From contig NZ_JACBJQ010000029.1 of NCBI RefSeq assembly GCF_013404075.1, forward strand, positions 16,962 through 80,961: 64,000 nucleotides of DNA, read 5' to 3'. Shown here in pieces: positions 33,413-41,723 of the stretch; the stretch's first letter is position 1; each line of letters opens with the position of its first letter. The notes under the pieces were generated by a model that ran no database searches, was not told the DNA's origin, and worked only from the letters and a program-made list of their open reading frames with translations. The translations under genes and the position numbers were made by a program. The stretch is from Mycolicibacterium vinylchloridicum (GTDB lineage Bacteria > Actinomycetota > Actinomycetes > Mycobacteriales > Mycobacteriaceae).

Positions 33413-34237
33413 ATGCCTTCCGCACTGGTAACCGGCGCAGGCAGAGGAATCGGCCTCGCGATCACCGAGCACATGAGCCGGCGAGGCTGGGACGTCTACG
33501 CGACCGCTCGATCCGACGCCGCCCTGAGCAGCCTCGGCCGCTTGCCGAATGTCCACCCGATTGCGCTCGACATCACCGACCGCTCTGCGATCTCAGCACT
33601 TGCCGAACACCTTCCCTGCGAGCTCGACGGCGTCGTCAACAACGCCGGCATCATCGTCAACGGGCCGATCGAGGGACTGTCGCTCGACAATCTGGTACGA
33701 CAGCTCGACGTCAATGTCATCTCGCAGATCGCGGTGACGCAGGCGGTACTGCCAAGCATTCGGGCAGCTGGAGGCCGGGTGGTGTTCATGTCCTCGGTCA
33801 GCGGGTTGATCACCACACCGGGCACCGGCGCCTATACCGCTTCGAAGTACGCGATCGAGTCCCTGGCCGATGCACTCCGGATGGAATTGCGGCCGTGGCG
33901 GATTCGCGTTTCGCTCATCGAGCCGGGACCGATCCGTACCGATATGTGGGCTGACGTGCTCGATGACTACGACCGGATGACCGCCGAACTCAGTGACGAG
34001 CACCGCCGACTGTATGCCTCACACCTGGCCGGGAGCCGGAAGTTGTTGGGACGTATGCAGAAGCTTGCCGCCGATCCCAAGAGGGTGACGAAGGCAGTGG
34101 AGCACGCGCTGACATCGAGGCGCCCCAAACGCCGTTACCTGTTGGATCTGGTCAGCCGCACCCAGAAAGCGGCCATCGCAATCACGCCGACCGCGGTCAG
34201 CGATGCAGCGCTGGCTGCAGCAACCACATCGAAATGA
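33413..34237 (+). CDS. SDR-family oxidoreductase
   Basis: The ATG at 33413 is 4 bases after the preceding stop; the product is 274 residues. TGAGRGIG forms the cofactor loop, NNAG follows, and YTASKYAIESLADALRMEL has the catalytic Tyr and Lys. The profile (ATARSDAALSSL; EPGPIRTDMW) is that of the retinol-dehydrogenase-like, NADP-preferring SDRs. The C-terminal RPKRRYLLDL is a common tail in this group. Confidence 0.87.
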   Translation: MPSALVTGAGRGIGLAITEHMSRRGWDVYATARSDAALSSLGRLPNVHPIALDITDRSAISALAEHLPCELDGVVNNAGIIVNGPIEGLSLDNLVRQLDVNVISQIAVTQAVLPSIRAAGGRVVFMSSVSGLITTPGTGAYTASKYAIESLADALRMELRPWRIRVSLIEPGPIRTDMWADVLDDYDRMTAELSDEHRRLYASHLAGSRKLLGRMQKLAADPKRVTKAVEHALTSRRPKRRYLLDLVSRTQKAAIAITPTAVSDAALAAATTSK

Positions 34238-34284
34238 CGGGCCCCGGCGACACCGCCTTGCCGGTGAGCGACGCCACATCAGAA

Positions 34285-34302
34285 ACAAACCGATCGGTAT
34301 AC
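34285..34302. promoter_or_regulatory. TetR-type palindrome, site 7
   Basis: ACAAACCGATCGGTATAC holds a perfect ACCGATCGGT core and lies 14 bases ahead of the hydrolase ATG at 34317. Confidence 0.75.
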
Positions 34303-34316
34303 GTTGAGGAGAGATC

Positions 34317-35228
34317 ATGACAGACAAGCGCGGCACCCGACCCGAAGCGGCACACCACACACACGCAGCGAGCGCCGGCAAAGACGGCACGTCGTACCGG
34401 AATGCGCCGACGAAATCGGTGTCGGTGGACGGGACGCAGTTCGTCTACCGGGAACTGGGCATCGATTCCGGCATACCGGTGATCTTCCTCAACCACCTGG
34501 CCGCCAACCTCGATAACTGGGATCCCCGCGTTGTCGACGGCATCGCGGCCAAACACCACGTGATCACCTTCGACAACCGCGGCGTCGGCGGTTCGGCGGG
34601 CAAGACACCGGACACCGTCGAGGCGATGGCACACGACGCGGTGGCGTTCATCCGCGCGCTGGGATTCGATCAGGTCGACCTACTGGGGTTCTCGCTGGGC
34701 GGGATGGTTTCGCAAGTGATCGCTCAACAGGAACCCGCACTCGTCCGCAAGATCATCCTCGCCGGTACCGGACCCGCCGGAGGCGAAGGCATCGCCGACG
34801 TGACGAGACTGACCTACCTTGACACACTGCACGCCTACGCCACCTTCAAGGACCCCAAGGAACTTCTCTTCTTCACGAGGACGAAGCACGGAAAATCCGA
34901 GGCGCGCGCGTTCATCAAGCGATTGAAGGAGCGCACGAACGATCGGGACAAAGCGATGGCGATCGGAGCATTCCGTCAGCAGCTCAAAGCGATTCACGCC
35001 TTTGGTCTGCAGACACCCGCCGACTTGTCACGCATCCACCAGCCCGTACTCGTGGCCAACGGCGACAACGACCGCATGGTGCCCACAAGCAACTCCTACG
35101 ACCTGGCCCACCGCCTACCCAACGCCACTCTGCGCATCTACTCCGATGCCGGGCACGGTGGCATCTTCCAAGCCCACCAACGCTTCGTTCCGGAGGCACT
35201 CGAATTTCTGGGATCGGTGAACTCATGA
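34317..35228 (+). CDS. Alpha/beta hydrolase
   Basis: GAGGAGAG lies directly ahead of the ATG; the product is 303 residues. The first 35 residues are polar and low in structure. Then comes an alpha/beta hydrolase fold: FLNHLAANLDNWD (oxyanion loop), nucleophile S126 in GFSLGGMVSQV, and acid/His in NGDNDRMVP and DAGHGG. The layout resembles 3-oxoadipate enol-lactonase-like and haloperoxidase-like hydrolases. Its stop overlaps the start of the next SDR (ATGA). Confidence 0.88.
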   Translation: MTDKRGTRPEAAHHTHAASAGKDGTSYRNAPTKSVSVDGTQFVYRELGIDSGIPVIFLNHLAANLDNWDPRVVDGIAAKHHVITFDNRGVGGSAGKTPDTVEAMAHDAVAFIRALGFDQVDLLGFSLGGMVSQVIAQQEPALVRKIILAGTGPAGGEGIADVTRLTYLDTLHAYATFKDPKELLFFTRTKHGKSEARAFIKRLKERTNDRDKAMAIGAFRQQLKAIHAFGLQTPADLSRIHQPVLVANGDNDRMVPTSNSYDLAHRLPNATLRIYSDAGHGGIFQAHQRFVPEALEFLGSVNS

Positions 35229-35920
35229 CCTCACTCGCCGGCCAGGCCGTGCTGGTCACCGGAGCCAATCGGGGCATGGGCCGCGAATACGTAGCGCAGC
35301 TTCTCGACCGGGGAGCCACGAAAGTCTATGCCGGTGCCCGTGTTCCGCGGGCAGTCAAGGTGGAAGACCCACGCGTCGTTGCGCTCCGGCTCGATGTCAC
35401 TGACGCAGCATCGGTCGCCAACGCCGCCCAGACAGCCCCCGACGTCAGCGTTCTCATCAACAACGCCGGCATCGCCCGCGGGGCTTCGGTGCTCGATCAT
35501 GACTCCTCTGCACTCCGAGAGGAGATGGAGACCAACTTGTTCGGTCCGCTGGCCACTGCGGCGGCCTTCGCCGATCGAATCGCAGCGAGGTCCGGCGCCA
35601 TCGTCAACGTGGCCTCGGTGCTCGCGTGGATGCCCGTCGGCGCGAGCTATGGGGTGACGAAGGCCGCGTTGTGGAGCGCCACCGACTCGATGCGGCTCGA
35701 ATTGGGGTCGCGCGGCGTGCAGGTGGTGGGCGTCTACGTGGGACTAGTGGACACCGACATGGCCGCGTTTGCGGATAGCCCGAAAGCCGCCGCCGCGGAC
35801 GTCGTGCGCCAGGTGCTCGACGGCATCGAGTCCGGCGCTGACGAGGTTTTGGCGGACGAGATGACCCGCCAGGTGCGCGCACACATGAACCTGTCGATCG
35901 GTGAGCGGCTACGCGGGTGA
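35225..35920 (+). CDS. SDR-family oxidoreductase, short form
   Basis: This 231-residue SDR shows TGANRGMG, NNAG and YGVTKAALWSATDSMRLEL with Tyr and Lys. It lacks the usual GxxxxVDGG C-terminus and belongs to the RmlD-like/YdfG-like short group. Coupled to the hydrolase by ATGA, it ends the TetR-governed block. About 240 bases with regulatory sites follow before the aldehyde dehydrogenase. Confidence 0.87.
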   Translation: MTSLAGQAVLVTGANRGMGREYVAQLLDRGATKVYAGARVPRAVKVEDPRVVALRLDVTDAASVANAAQTAPDVSVLINNAGIARGASVLDHDSSALREEMETNLFGPLATAAAFADRIAARSGAIVNVASVLAWMPVGASYGVTKAALWSATDSMRLELGSRGVQVVGVYVGLVDTDMAAFADSPKAAAADVVRQVLDGIESGADEVLADEMTRQVRAHMNLSIGERLRG

Positions 35921-36013
35921 CGTATCGCGACGTCCTCGTGTGACAGAGCGCATCTCTGGCCGTCGCCGCCGCCGTCGTGGTTCGACTGCCGGCCCAATTC
36001 CAGATCGACTCCT

Positions 36014-36026
36014 CCCCCTTTGGGGG
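36014..36026. promoter_or_regulatory. CCCC/GGGG-type activator site, ALDH promoter
   Basis: CCCCCTTTGGGGG is a perfect 13-bp palindrome, the best copy of the motif. It lies just upstream of the FadR-type operator (36049), at a distance expected for an activator bound near -50 relative to the CATAAT box at 36058. Confidence 0.6.
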
Positions 36027-36048
36027 TACGCCGATAGAGGGATCTTTT

Positions 36049-36065
36049 CGGTCTGACCATAATAA
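36049..36065 (+). promoter_or_regulatory. FadR-type operator and promoter, ALDH-luxR1
   Basis: CGGTCTGACCA followed by TAATAA repeats the GGTCTGACCATAATAA block seen at 7124 and 41725. CATAAT (36058-36063) is a candidate -10. The aldehyde dehydrogenase ATG is 94 bases downstream. Confidence 0.75.
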
Positions 36066-36102
36066 GAATTGAACTTTACGGGGCGTCGCGGCACCCTGAA
36101 CG

Positions 36103-36116
36103 GTGACAGCGATCAC
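36103..36116. promoter_or_regulatory. Possible CRP-like site in ALDH leader
   Basis: GTGACAGCGATCAC has GTGA-N6-TCAC symmetry like the CRP/Crp(Rv3676) consensus. It lies downstream of the predicted start of transcription, so if real it would repress. A weaker AGTGG-N6-TCACA copy sits at 41773-41788 behind the operator at 41724. Confidence 0.3.
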
Positions 36117-36158
36117 ATATTTGCCGAAGATCGGCGACGTCACTTACAGGAGGCACCG

Positions 36159-37607
36159 ATGCCAGCGATCGACTACCGCCAGCTCTACCTTGGAGGTCAG
36201 TGGACCGATCCGGCAACCGTGGCCACAATCGACGTTCATTCCCCCACCACAGAGGAGTTGATCGGTTCGGTCCCGCGCGGGAGCGAGGCCGACGTCGACA
36301 CCGCGGTCGCGGCCGCGAGGGGGGCATTCGACGATCCCGATGGCTGGGCCTCTTGGCACCCCAAGCAGCGTGGCGAGGCGTTGGAGCAGTTCGCCGCCGA
36401 GCTCGACGCGCGTGGCGCCGAGACCGCCGCCCGGGTGTCGATGCAAAACGGAATGCCCATCTGGCTGGCCCACCAATTCGAGACGGCCTTTCCTCCCCTG
36501 CTGCTCCGGTACTACAGCGACGTGATGAACAGTGCCCCGATCGAGGAGGAACGCCAGGGCATGCTCGGTGGCACCTCCCTGGTGTCGCGTCAGCCGGTGG
36601 GTGTCGTCGGTGCGATCGTGCCGTGGAATGTCCCGCAGGGCATTTCGTTCCTGAAAATTGCACCCGCGCTCGCGGCCGGCTGCACCATGGTGCTCAAGCC
36701 GGCGGAGGAGACCGTCCTCGATGCCTTCCTGATGGCCGAGGCGGCAGTTGCTGCCGGGCTGCCACCCGGCGTCCTCAACGTCGTCCCGGGGGGCCGCGAC
36801 CTCGGCGCCTACCTGGTGTCACACCCGGGCATCGACAAGGTGTCGTTCACCGGTTCCACCGCCGCGGGCCGTGCCATCGCCGAGATGTGCGGACGCCTTC
36901 TCCGTCCGGTGACACTGGAACTGGGCGGGAAGTCCGCGGCCATCGTGCTCGACGACGCCGACCTCAGCGCATCGATCGAGGCGTTCTTCGGCGCCACGTT
37001 GCTCAACAACGGCCAGATCTGCTGGTTGAACACCAGGGTGCTGGCACCGCGCAGCCGCTACACCGAAATCGTCGACACCATCACCGATCTGGCCCGATCA
37101 CTGACCATCGGGGATCCGCTGGACCCCGAGACCAAGATCGGCCCGCTGGTGTCGAGTCGGCAACGCGAGCGTGTGGAAGGCTACATCGCCAAAGGCAAAG
37201 AAGAAGGCCGGTTGACCACAGGTGGTTCCCGGCCCGCGGGACTGGACCAGGGCTGGTTCGTCGAGCCCACAGTGTTCGCCGATGTCGACAACAACGCCAC
37301 GATCTCTCGCGAGGAGATCTTCGGGCCGGTGCTGTCGGTGATCCCATACGGCGACGAGAGCGAGGCCGTCGCGATCGCCAATGACTCCAATTACGGTCTC
37401 GGCGGGACGGTTTGGTCGGCCGACACCGAGCGCGCGACGGATATCGCCCGCAAAGTGCGCTCGGGCACCATCGGGGTCAACCACTACGTCAACGAGCCGG
37501 TAGCCCCCTTCGGCGGAATCAAGGAGAGCGGCATGGGCCGTGAAATGGGGCCCGAGGGACTGGCCGCATTCCAGGTCTACAAGTCGATCTACTTGCCGCC
37601 GGCCTAG
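36159..37607 (+). CDS. Aldehyde dehydrogenase
   Basis: The ATG at 36159 follows AGGAGG by 7 bases; the 482-residue product is a standard NAD(P)-dependent aldehyde dehydrogenase. VPWNVPQG and KPAEETVL are in the cofactor domain, FTGSTAAGR is the Rossmann loop, and the general base E254 (LELGGKSA) and nucleophile C288 (NNGQICWLNTR) are present. It oxidises an aldehyde to the acid, presumably after the alcohol dehydrogenase encoded at 38831. It is followed 14 bases later by a LuxR regulator gene in the same operon and is preceded by two kinds of operator. Confidence 0.92.
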   Translation: MPAIDYRQLYLGGQWTDPATVATIDVHSPTTEELIGSVPRGSEADVDTAVAAARGAFDDPDGWASWHPKQRGEALEQFAAELDARGAETAARVSMQNGMPIWLAHQFETAFPPLLLRYYSDVMNSAPIEEERQGMLGGTSLVSRQPVGVVGAIVPWNVPQGISFLKIAPALAAGCTMVLKPAEETVLDAFLMAEAAVAAGLPPGVLNVVPGGRDLGAYLVSHPGIDKVSFTGSTAAGRAIAEMCGRLLRPVTLELGGKSAAIVLDDADLSASIEAFFGATLLNNGQICWLNTRVLAPRSRYTEIVDTITDLARSLTIGDPLDPETKIGPLVSSRQRERVEGYIAKGKEEGRLTTGGSRPAGLDQGWFVEPTVFADVDNNATISREEIFGPVLSVIPYGDESEAVAIANDSNYGLGGTVWSADTERATDIARKVRSGTIGVNHYVNEPVAPFGGIKESGMGREMGPEGLAAFQVYKSIYLPPA

Positions 37608-37621
37608 GAATAGAGGACACC

Positions 37622-38776
37622 ATGTCTGCAGACACCACGCACGAGGTCGAGCGAACCCGCGAGATTATCAGTGCTACAAGCGATTTACTGTCGATCGATG
37701 ATCTGTGCCCACTGCCTGCCGACGGCGATCTTCAGGCCAGCAACACCGCACTGAAGACCACCCGCCAGGCACTACTCCACGCTCTGGAGGGCGGGGCCGA
37801 GGAATCCACCGGCGTGCCCAAAGTCAAAGCCGCTGCCCTGGCGCTGGGCACGGTCTCCGTCGAGTCGGACGTCAAGGACGCGCTCATCCAGCAGCGCGCC
37901 GAAGTCGCGCTCGGAGTTCGGGATGCGTTGTCCGCGCTGCGAAACGCACCTTCGGCCGGGGTGCTTGCCGAGCGTGCGCCTATCGAAGCACGACGGATCG
38001 GCTTCCGAAGGGCGCTGTTCTCCAAGATCGAGCAGGGCACCTGGATGGCCAGGACGGCGTTCGCCGTCGATGATCCGGAATTCGGCGAGGAGATCGTCGC
38101 CATCGGGCGCGCGAATCCCCGTCAGCTCAACGGACCGCTGATCGAAAGCGAGATGGTGCGTCGATGCACTCCGGTGGTCGTCTGTGATCCGCAGTCGAAC
38201 CCGCGGGTGCACACCGAGTTCATCCGATATACCGGCACCATCGGCTACGTGGCCGCACCGATCACCGCGTGGGGAGTTCCCGTTGCGATGATGCACGCGG
38301 ATCGCGACATTGATTGCGCCGTAGACGAATTCGACCGCTACATATTGGGAACATACGCCGAGGGCCTGGGCATGGCGATCGAGCGTGCCCAGCTCATGGA
38401 GCGGCTGCAGGCGGTGCGGCGGGCCACTGCCGACTATCTGTCCGGAGTCAACGCCATCGCCGACGACTTCACCGCCGATGTCCTCGAGAGCGCCGAACTC
38501 AGTCTCGACCCCCCCGCCGAGGCCGGCAGGAGCCAGGGGTCGATGCTGTCCGACGAACGCGGGGAGCGTCTGACGCCACGCGAATGGGACGTGCTGCGGA
38601 ACCTGGCTTCGGGCAAGACAAATGCCCAGATAGCCGTCGGCCTGTTCGTCACCGAAGGCACAGTCAAGTCCCATGTCAAGCACATTCTGCGGAAGCTGGG
38701 CGCCACCAACCGGACTGAGGCGGTGGCGCGGTATCACCGACTCACCTCGGCCGCCGGCCCCGCCAAGGCCGGTTAG
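37622..38776 (+). CDS. GAF-LuxR regulator 1
   Basis: This 384-residue protein has an N-terminal helical region (about 1-110), a GAF-like sensory domain (about 120-265, with RIGFRRALFSKIEQGTWMAR) and a C-terminal LuxR/GerE helix-turn-helix (about 315-372). The last contains LTPREWDVLRNLASGKTNAQ followed by TEGTVKSHVKHILRKLGA. There is no receiver or ATPase domain, so a small ligand probably binds the GAF domain. It closely resembles regulator 2 (41864), including the N-terminal DDLxPxxxDxxAxxxAL pattern. It ends just before a strong hairpin terminator. Confidence 0.92.
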   Translation: MSADTTHEVERTREIISATSDLLSIDDLCPLPADGDLQASNTALKTTRQALLHALEGGAEESTGVPKVKAAALALGTVSVESDVKDALIQQRAEVALGVRDALSALRNAPSAGVLAERAPIEARRIGFRRALFSKIEQGTWMARTAFAVDDPEFGEEIVAIGRANPRQLNGPLIESEMVRRCTPVVVCDPQSNPRVHTEFIRYTGTIGYVAAPITAWGVPVAMMHADRDIDCAVDEFDRYILGTYAEGLGMAIERAQLMERLQAVRRATADYLSGVNAIADDFTADVLESAELSLDPPAEAGRSQGSMLSDERGERLTPREWDVLRNLASGKTNAQIAVGLFVTEGTVKSHVKHILRKLGATNRTEAVARYHRLTSAAGPAKAG

Positions 38777-38781
38777 TCACA

Positions 38782-38824
38782 CGCACGAATGGGGGGCGCT
38801 CATCGAGCGCCCCGCATTCGTGCG
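38782..38824. terminator. Bidirectional hairpin terminator
   Basis: Arms 38782-38801 and 38805-38824 pair over about 19 of 20 positions, with the inner stem GGGGCGCTC / GAGCGCCCC, loop ATC and outer stem CGCACGAATG / CATTCGTGCG. It lies between the convergent luxR1 and alcohol dehydrogenase genes. There is no clear U-tract, as is common in mycobacteria. Confidence 0.85.
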
Positions 38825-38830
38825 AATCTA

Positions 38831-39937
38831 CTAGAACCGGATCACTCCGCGAATATTGCGACCAGCCAACATGTCCTCGTAGCCCTGGTTGATGTCGTCG
38901 AGCGTGTACTCGGTGGTGATCAGCTCGTCGAGCTTCAAGTCACCGAGGGTGTACATCTCCAGGTACCTGGGGATGTCGTGGCGGGGGTTCGACGAACCGA
39001 ACAGTGAGCCGTGGATCGACTTCTCGTAGAGCGTGAGTTCGAACAGCGATCCGTCCATGGTCAGCTCGGTGGGATGACCGATGGCGGTGACGATCACCTT
39101 CCCGCGCCGACCCACGAGGCTCAGTGCCTCACCGACATACGCGCCCTCGGCGGTGTCGGTCGTGATGACGCATGCGTCGGCCATCACACCACGCGTCAGG
39201 TCGGTGATGAGTGCCTGCGCCTCAGCGACATTGGCGGCGGTGTGGGTGGCACCGAACTCGATGGCCTTGGCACGCTTGTATTCGACGGGGTCGACGGCCA
39301 CGATGTAGCGCGCGCCGGCACCCTTGGCGCCTTGCACAGCATTGGCCCCGATGCCGCCGATACCCATGATCACGACGGCGTCACCGGGACGCACGCCGGC
39401 TGTGTTCACGACGCTGCCGTACCCGGTGGGAACGCAGCAGCCGATTACCGCGGCACGGTCCAGCGGGCTGCCCGCGTCGACCTTGACCACCGAAGCCATC
39501 GGCACGACGGTGTACTCCGAGAAGGTTCCGAGCAGACACATCTGGCCCAGGCCTTGTCCGCGGGCATGGAATCGGTACGTTCCGTCGAGCTGCGGGCCCT
39601 GGATGATGTGCGCACCAAGGTCACACAGATTGGTCATGCCCCGCGCACAGTGCGAGCACTTCCCGCATGCGGGCAGAAAGCTCAGGACCACCGAGTCGCC
39701 CGCGGCGACGTCGGTGACGCCGGGGCCGACGTCGGCCACGATGCCGGCGCCCTCATGGCCGCCGACGTAGGGCAGCGGAACCGGGATGTCGCCGGTGACC
39801 AGGTGGTAATCCGAGTGGCACAGACCGCTGGCGACCAGTTTGATCAGAACCTCGCCCTCCTTGGGCGGATCGAGCTCCACCTCCTCGACCTGCCACTTCT
39901 CGCCAGTTCCCCACAGGACAGCAGCCTTCGTCCGCAC
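38831..39937 (-). CDS. NDMA-dependent (nicotinoprotein) alcohol dehydrogenase, zinc type
   Basis: The GTG start at 39937 follows GAGAGG; the product is 368 residues. Catalytic zinc ligands appear in SGLCHSDYH and GGHEGAG, and the structural zinc Cys set in CGKCSHCARGMTNLC. GIGGIGANAVQGAKGAGA is the NAD loop. The LWGTGEKWQVEEVELDPP start and SLFGSSNPRHDIPRYLEMY stretch are typical of the actinobacterial NDMA-dependent family, which keeps NAD bound and hands electrons to mycofactocin. It likely oxidises an alcohol from the P450 step. A CCCC/GGGG-type site lies about 70 bases upstream. Confidence 0.92.
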   Translation of the reverse strand: MRTKAAVLWGTGEKWQVEEVELDPPKEGEVLIKLVASGLCHSDYHLVTGDIPVPLPYVGGHEGAGIVADVGPGVTDVAAGDSVVLSFLPACGKCSHCARGMTNLCDLGAHIIQGPQLDGTYRFHARGQGLGQMCLLGTFSEYTVVPMASVVKVDAGSPLDRAAVIGCCVPTGYGSVVNTAGVRPGDAVVIMGIGGIGANAVQGAKGAGARYIVAVDPVEYKRAKAIEFGATHTAANVAEAQALITDLTRGVMADACVITTDTAEGAYVGEALSLVGRRGKVIVTAIGHPTELTMDGSLFELTLYEKSIHGSLFGSSNPRHDIPRYLEMYTLGDLKLDELITTEYTLDDINQGYEDMLAGRNIRGVIRF

Positions 39938-40006
39938 GGCGCACCTCTCGACTCAATACCGGGACTTCGTGAGGCCATCGTCACCCCGACGACGGCCGGG
40001 AGGCAT

Positions 40007-40019
40007 CTCCCTGAAGGGG
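40007..40019 (-). promoter_or_regulatory. CCCC/GGGG-type activator site, alcohol dehydrogenase promoter
   Basis: On the minus strand this reads CCCCTTCAGGGAG. A TATTGA box begins about 48 bases further on (about 39958), then GAGAGG and the GTG at 39937. The spacing matches that at 41027 and 49676. Confidence 0.55.
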
Positions 40020-40060
40020 TGTATTTGGTGTCCGCTTTGGGTTGGCTGTACCGAATCGCC

Positions 40061-40975
40061 CTAGAAGTAGCGCGGAAACCGGCTCCAATCAGGTGTGCGC
40101 TTCTCCAGGAACGCGTCGCGCCCCTCGACGGCCTCGTCGGTCATGTAAGCCAGTCGGGTGGCCTCGCTGGCGAAGATCTGCTGACCAACCAGACCGTCGT
40201 CGAGAAGGTTGAACGCGAACTTCAGCATGCGTTGAGCCTGAGGGGATTTGCCGTTGATGGCCGCGGCCCATTGCAGACCGACGTTCTCCAGTTCGGCATG
40301 GTCGACAACGCGGTTGACCGCACCCATCTCATGCATCTGCTGAGCGGTGTACGCCTCACCGAGGAAGAAGATCTCGCGAGCGAACTTCTGACCCACTTGC
40401 TTGGCCAGGTACGCGCTGCCGTAGCCGCCGTCGAAGGATCCGACGTCGGCATCGGTCTGCTTGAACCTGGCATGCTCGCGACTGGCCAAGGTCAGGTCAC
40501 ACGTCACATGCAGGCTGTGTCCGCCACCGGCAGCCCATCCGTTGACCAGGCAGACCACCACCTTCGGCATGAACCTGATCAGTCGCTGCACCTCCATGAT
40601 GTGGAGCCGTCCGGCACGCGCGACGTCGACGGTATCGGCGGTCTCCCCTGACGCGTAGTGATATCCGCTTCGGCCACGGATCCGTTGATCGCCACCGGAG
40701 CAGAACGCCCACCCACCGTCCTTGGGCGACGGCCCGTTCCCGGTCAGCAGGACCACTCCGACATCCGGCGACATCCGGGCGTGATCGAGCACTCGATAAA
40801 GTTCGTCGACGGATCGGGGGCGGAAGGCATTTCGCACTTCTGGACGATTGAATGCCACTCGGACCGTCGGCTGTCCGACGCCGTTGAGCATGTGCCGGTG
40901 ATAGGTGATGTCGGTGAGATCCTCGAAGCCCTCGACGGGCACCCACAGCGACGGGTCAAACGGGTTGTCAGTCAC
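40061..40975 (-). CDS. menB: 1,4-dihydroxy-2-naphthoyl-CoA synthase (naphthoate synthase)
   Basis: This 304-residue protein is a crotonase-fold MenB of the actinobacterial type. VRVAFNRPEVRNAFRP, DGGWAFCSGGDQRIRGRSGY, NGWAAGGGHSLHVTCDLTLA and QTDADVGSFDGGYGS are the family signatures; the Asp and Tyr of the last segment and the Ser/Gly loop are the active site. MenB closes the second ring in menaquinone synthesis. BadI, the alicyclic ring-opening hydrolase, is a relative, but the SGGDQRIRGRSGY loop is that of MenB. No other men gene is in the window. The start is GTG, 123 bases of regulatory DNA away from the alcohol dehydrogenase. Confidence 0.9.
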   Translation of the reverse strand: MTDNPFDPSLWVPVEGFEDLTDITYHRHMLNGVGQPTVRVAFNRPEVRNAFRPRSVDELYRVLDHARMSPDVGVVLLTGNGPSPKDGGWAFCSGGDQRIRGRSGYHYASGETADTVDVARAGRLHIMEVQRLIRFMPKVVVCLVNGWAAGGGHSLHVTCDLTLASREHARFKQTDADVGSFDGGYGSAYLAKQVGQKFAREIFFLGEAYTAQQMHEMGAVNRVVDHAELENVGLQWAAAINGKSPQAQRMLKFAFNLLDDGLVGQQIFASEATRLAYMTDEAVEGRDAFLEKRTPDWSRFPRYF

Positions 40976-41026
40976 GGTGCGAACATAGGCCCAGATTCGT
41001 TGCGAGGGTTTCGACCTGGCGGCAGT

Positions 41027-41093
41027 CCCCTCTTTTGGGGGATGAAAGTTCGCCCGCCTGGGACTCGTCGGGCGAGCACCGCCGAACTAGCGT
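41027..41093 (+). promoter_or_regulatory. CCCC/GGGG-type site with TAGCGT promoter
   Basis: CCCCTCTTTTGGGGG (41027-41041) is followed 46 bases later by TAGCGT (41088-41093), a good -10 candidate, and GGGAGG then GTG 41133. The menB gene starts on the other side at 40975, so the site could serve both. Confidence 0.55.
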
Positions 41094-41132
41094 CGATCGT
41101 AGTTGCTACCGGGCACAGCCGGGAGGTGCGAG

Positions 41133-41441
41133 GTGTCGGACATCTGGAAATCGGTCGAGATCTTTCTGCCCAGCGATATGCCGAAGGACGCTGTCCGCGA
41201 CACTCTGCTGGATGAAATCATCTGCACCGCAACCGACGCCGGTGACTTCGTGCATCGGCTTCGCGTCGGGGGCAGCGTGCCCCATGCCGACGGCTGGCGG
41301 AAGTGGACTGCGTCATACCTTCCCGGTCCGCCTGGAGTATTCCGCTGCAATCGGTTGCTCGGGCCGGGCGCAGATACCTCTTCTGGTCCCGGAGAAACTC
41401 CTCTTTCGGGGACTGACGCGGTCAGCATCCCGGTGGTGTGA
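41133..41441 (+). CDS. Small hypothetical protein before the ferredoxin gene
   Basis: GGGAGG lies 6 bases before a GTG, giving a 102-residue frame with good high-GC third positions over its first 60 codons. The sequence begins SDIWKSVEIFLPSDMPKDAV and matches nothing I recognise. The last third is weaker in codon use and holds another C/G-rich palindrome-like stretch (41398-41411). It lies between a strong promoter candidate and the ferredoxin gene, so at least transcription across it is likely. Confidence 0.5.
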   Translation: MSDIWKSVEIFLPSDMPKDAVRDTLLDEIICTATDAGDFVHRLRVGGSVPHADGWRKWTASYLPGPPGVFRCNRLLGPGADTSSGPGETPLSGTDAVSIPVV

Positions 41442-41475
41442 TGAGGAACGTCGTCCATCAAGGAGGAGAGGGCTG

Positions 41476-41688
41476 ATGAGCAGCCGCTGCCGGATTGTCT
41501 TCGACCGTTCCAAGTGCGCCACGATCGGGCTGTGCGAGATGACCGCACCGGATTTCTTCAGCATCCCCGACGATGGCGACGGACAGGTCGTCGTACTTCA
41601 CGAGACCGCCGACGGTTCACGTCGAGAGGAGTTGGAGAAAGCCGCCAGCAACTGTCCGACTCAATCCATCCAGATCGTCGACGCCTGA
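41476..41688 (+). CDS. Ferredoxin, [3Fe-4S] P450-partner type
   Basis: AGGAGGAGAG precedes the ATG; the product is 70 residues. The Cys pattern is C-ATIGL-C near the N-terminus with a later CP (NCPTQSIQI), leaving three cluster Cys. The fourth ligand position holds Ile, as in mycobacterial P450-associated ferredoxins where this position varies. APDFFSI follows the cluster segment as usual. It most likely passes electrons to the P450 encoded at 44100; two LuxR genes lie between them. Confidence 0.9.
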   Translation: MSSRCRIVFDRSKCATIGLCEMTAPDFFSIPDDGDGQVVVLHETADGSRREELEKAASNCPTQSIQIVDA

Positions 41689-41723
41689 CCCGACGGCAAA
41701 ACCCACCTCACCGAATTCCGGTA

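Noticed and set aside
39011..40651. A 546-codon open frame on the plus strand
   Set aside because: Antisense to the alcohol dehydrogenase and menB genes, both of which have complete active-site motifs.
41398..41411. CTCCTCTTTCGGGG upstream of the ferredoxin as another activator site
   Set aside because: It is within a possible coding frame, has poor symmetry and no TAGCGT-like box at the expected distance; left out of the regulatory features.
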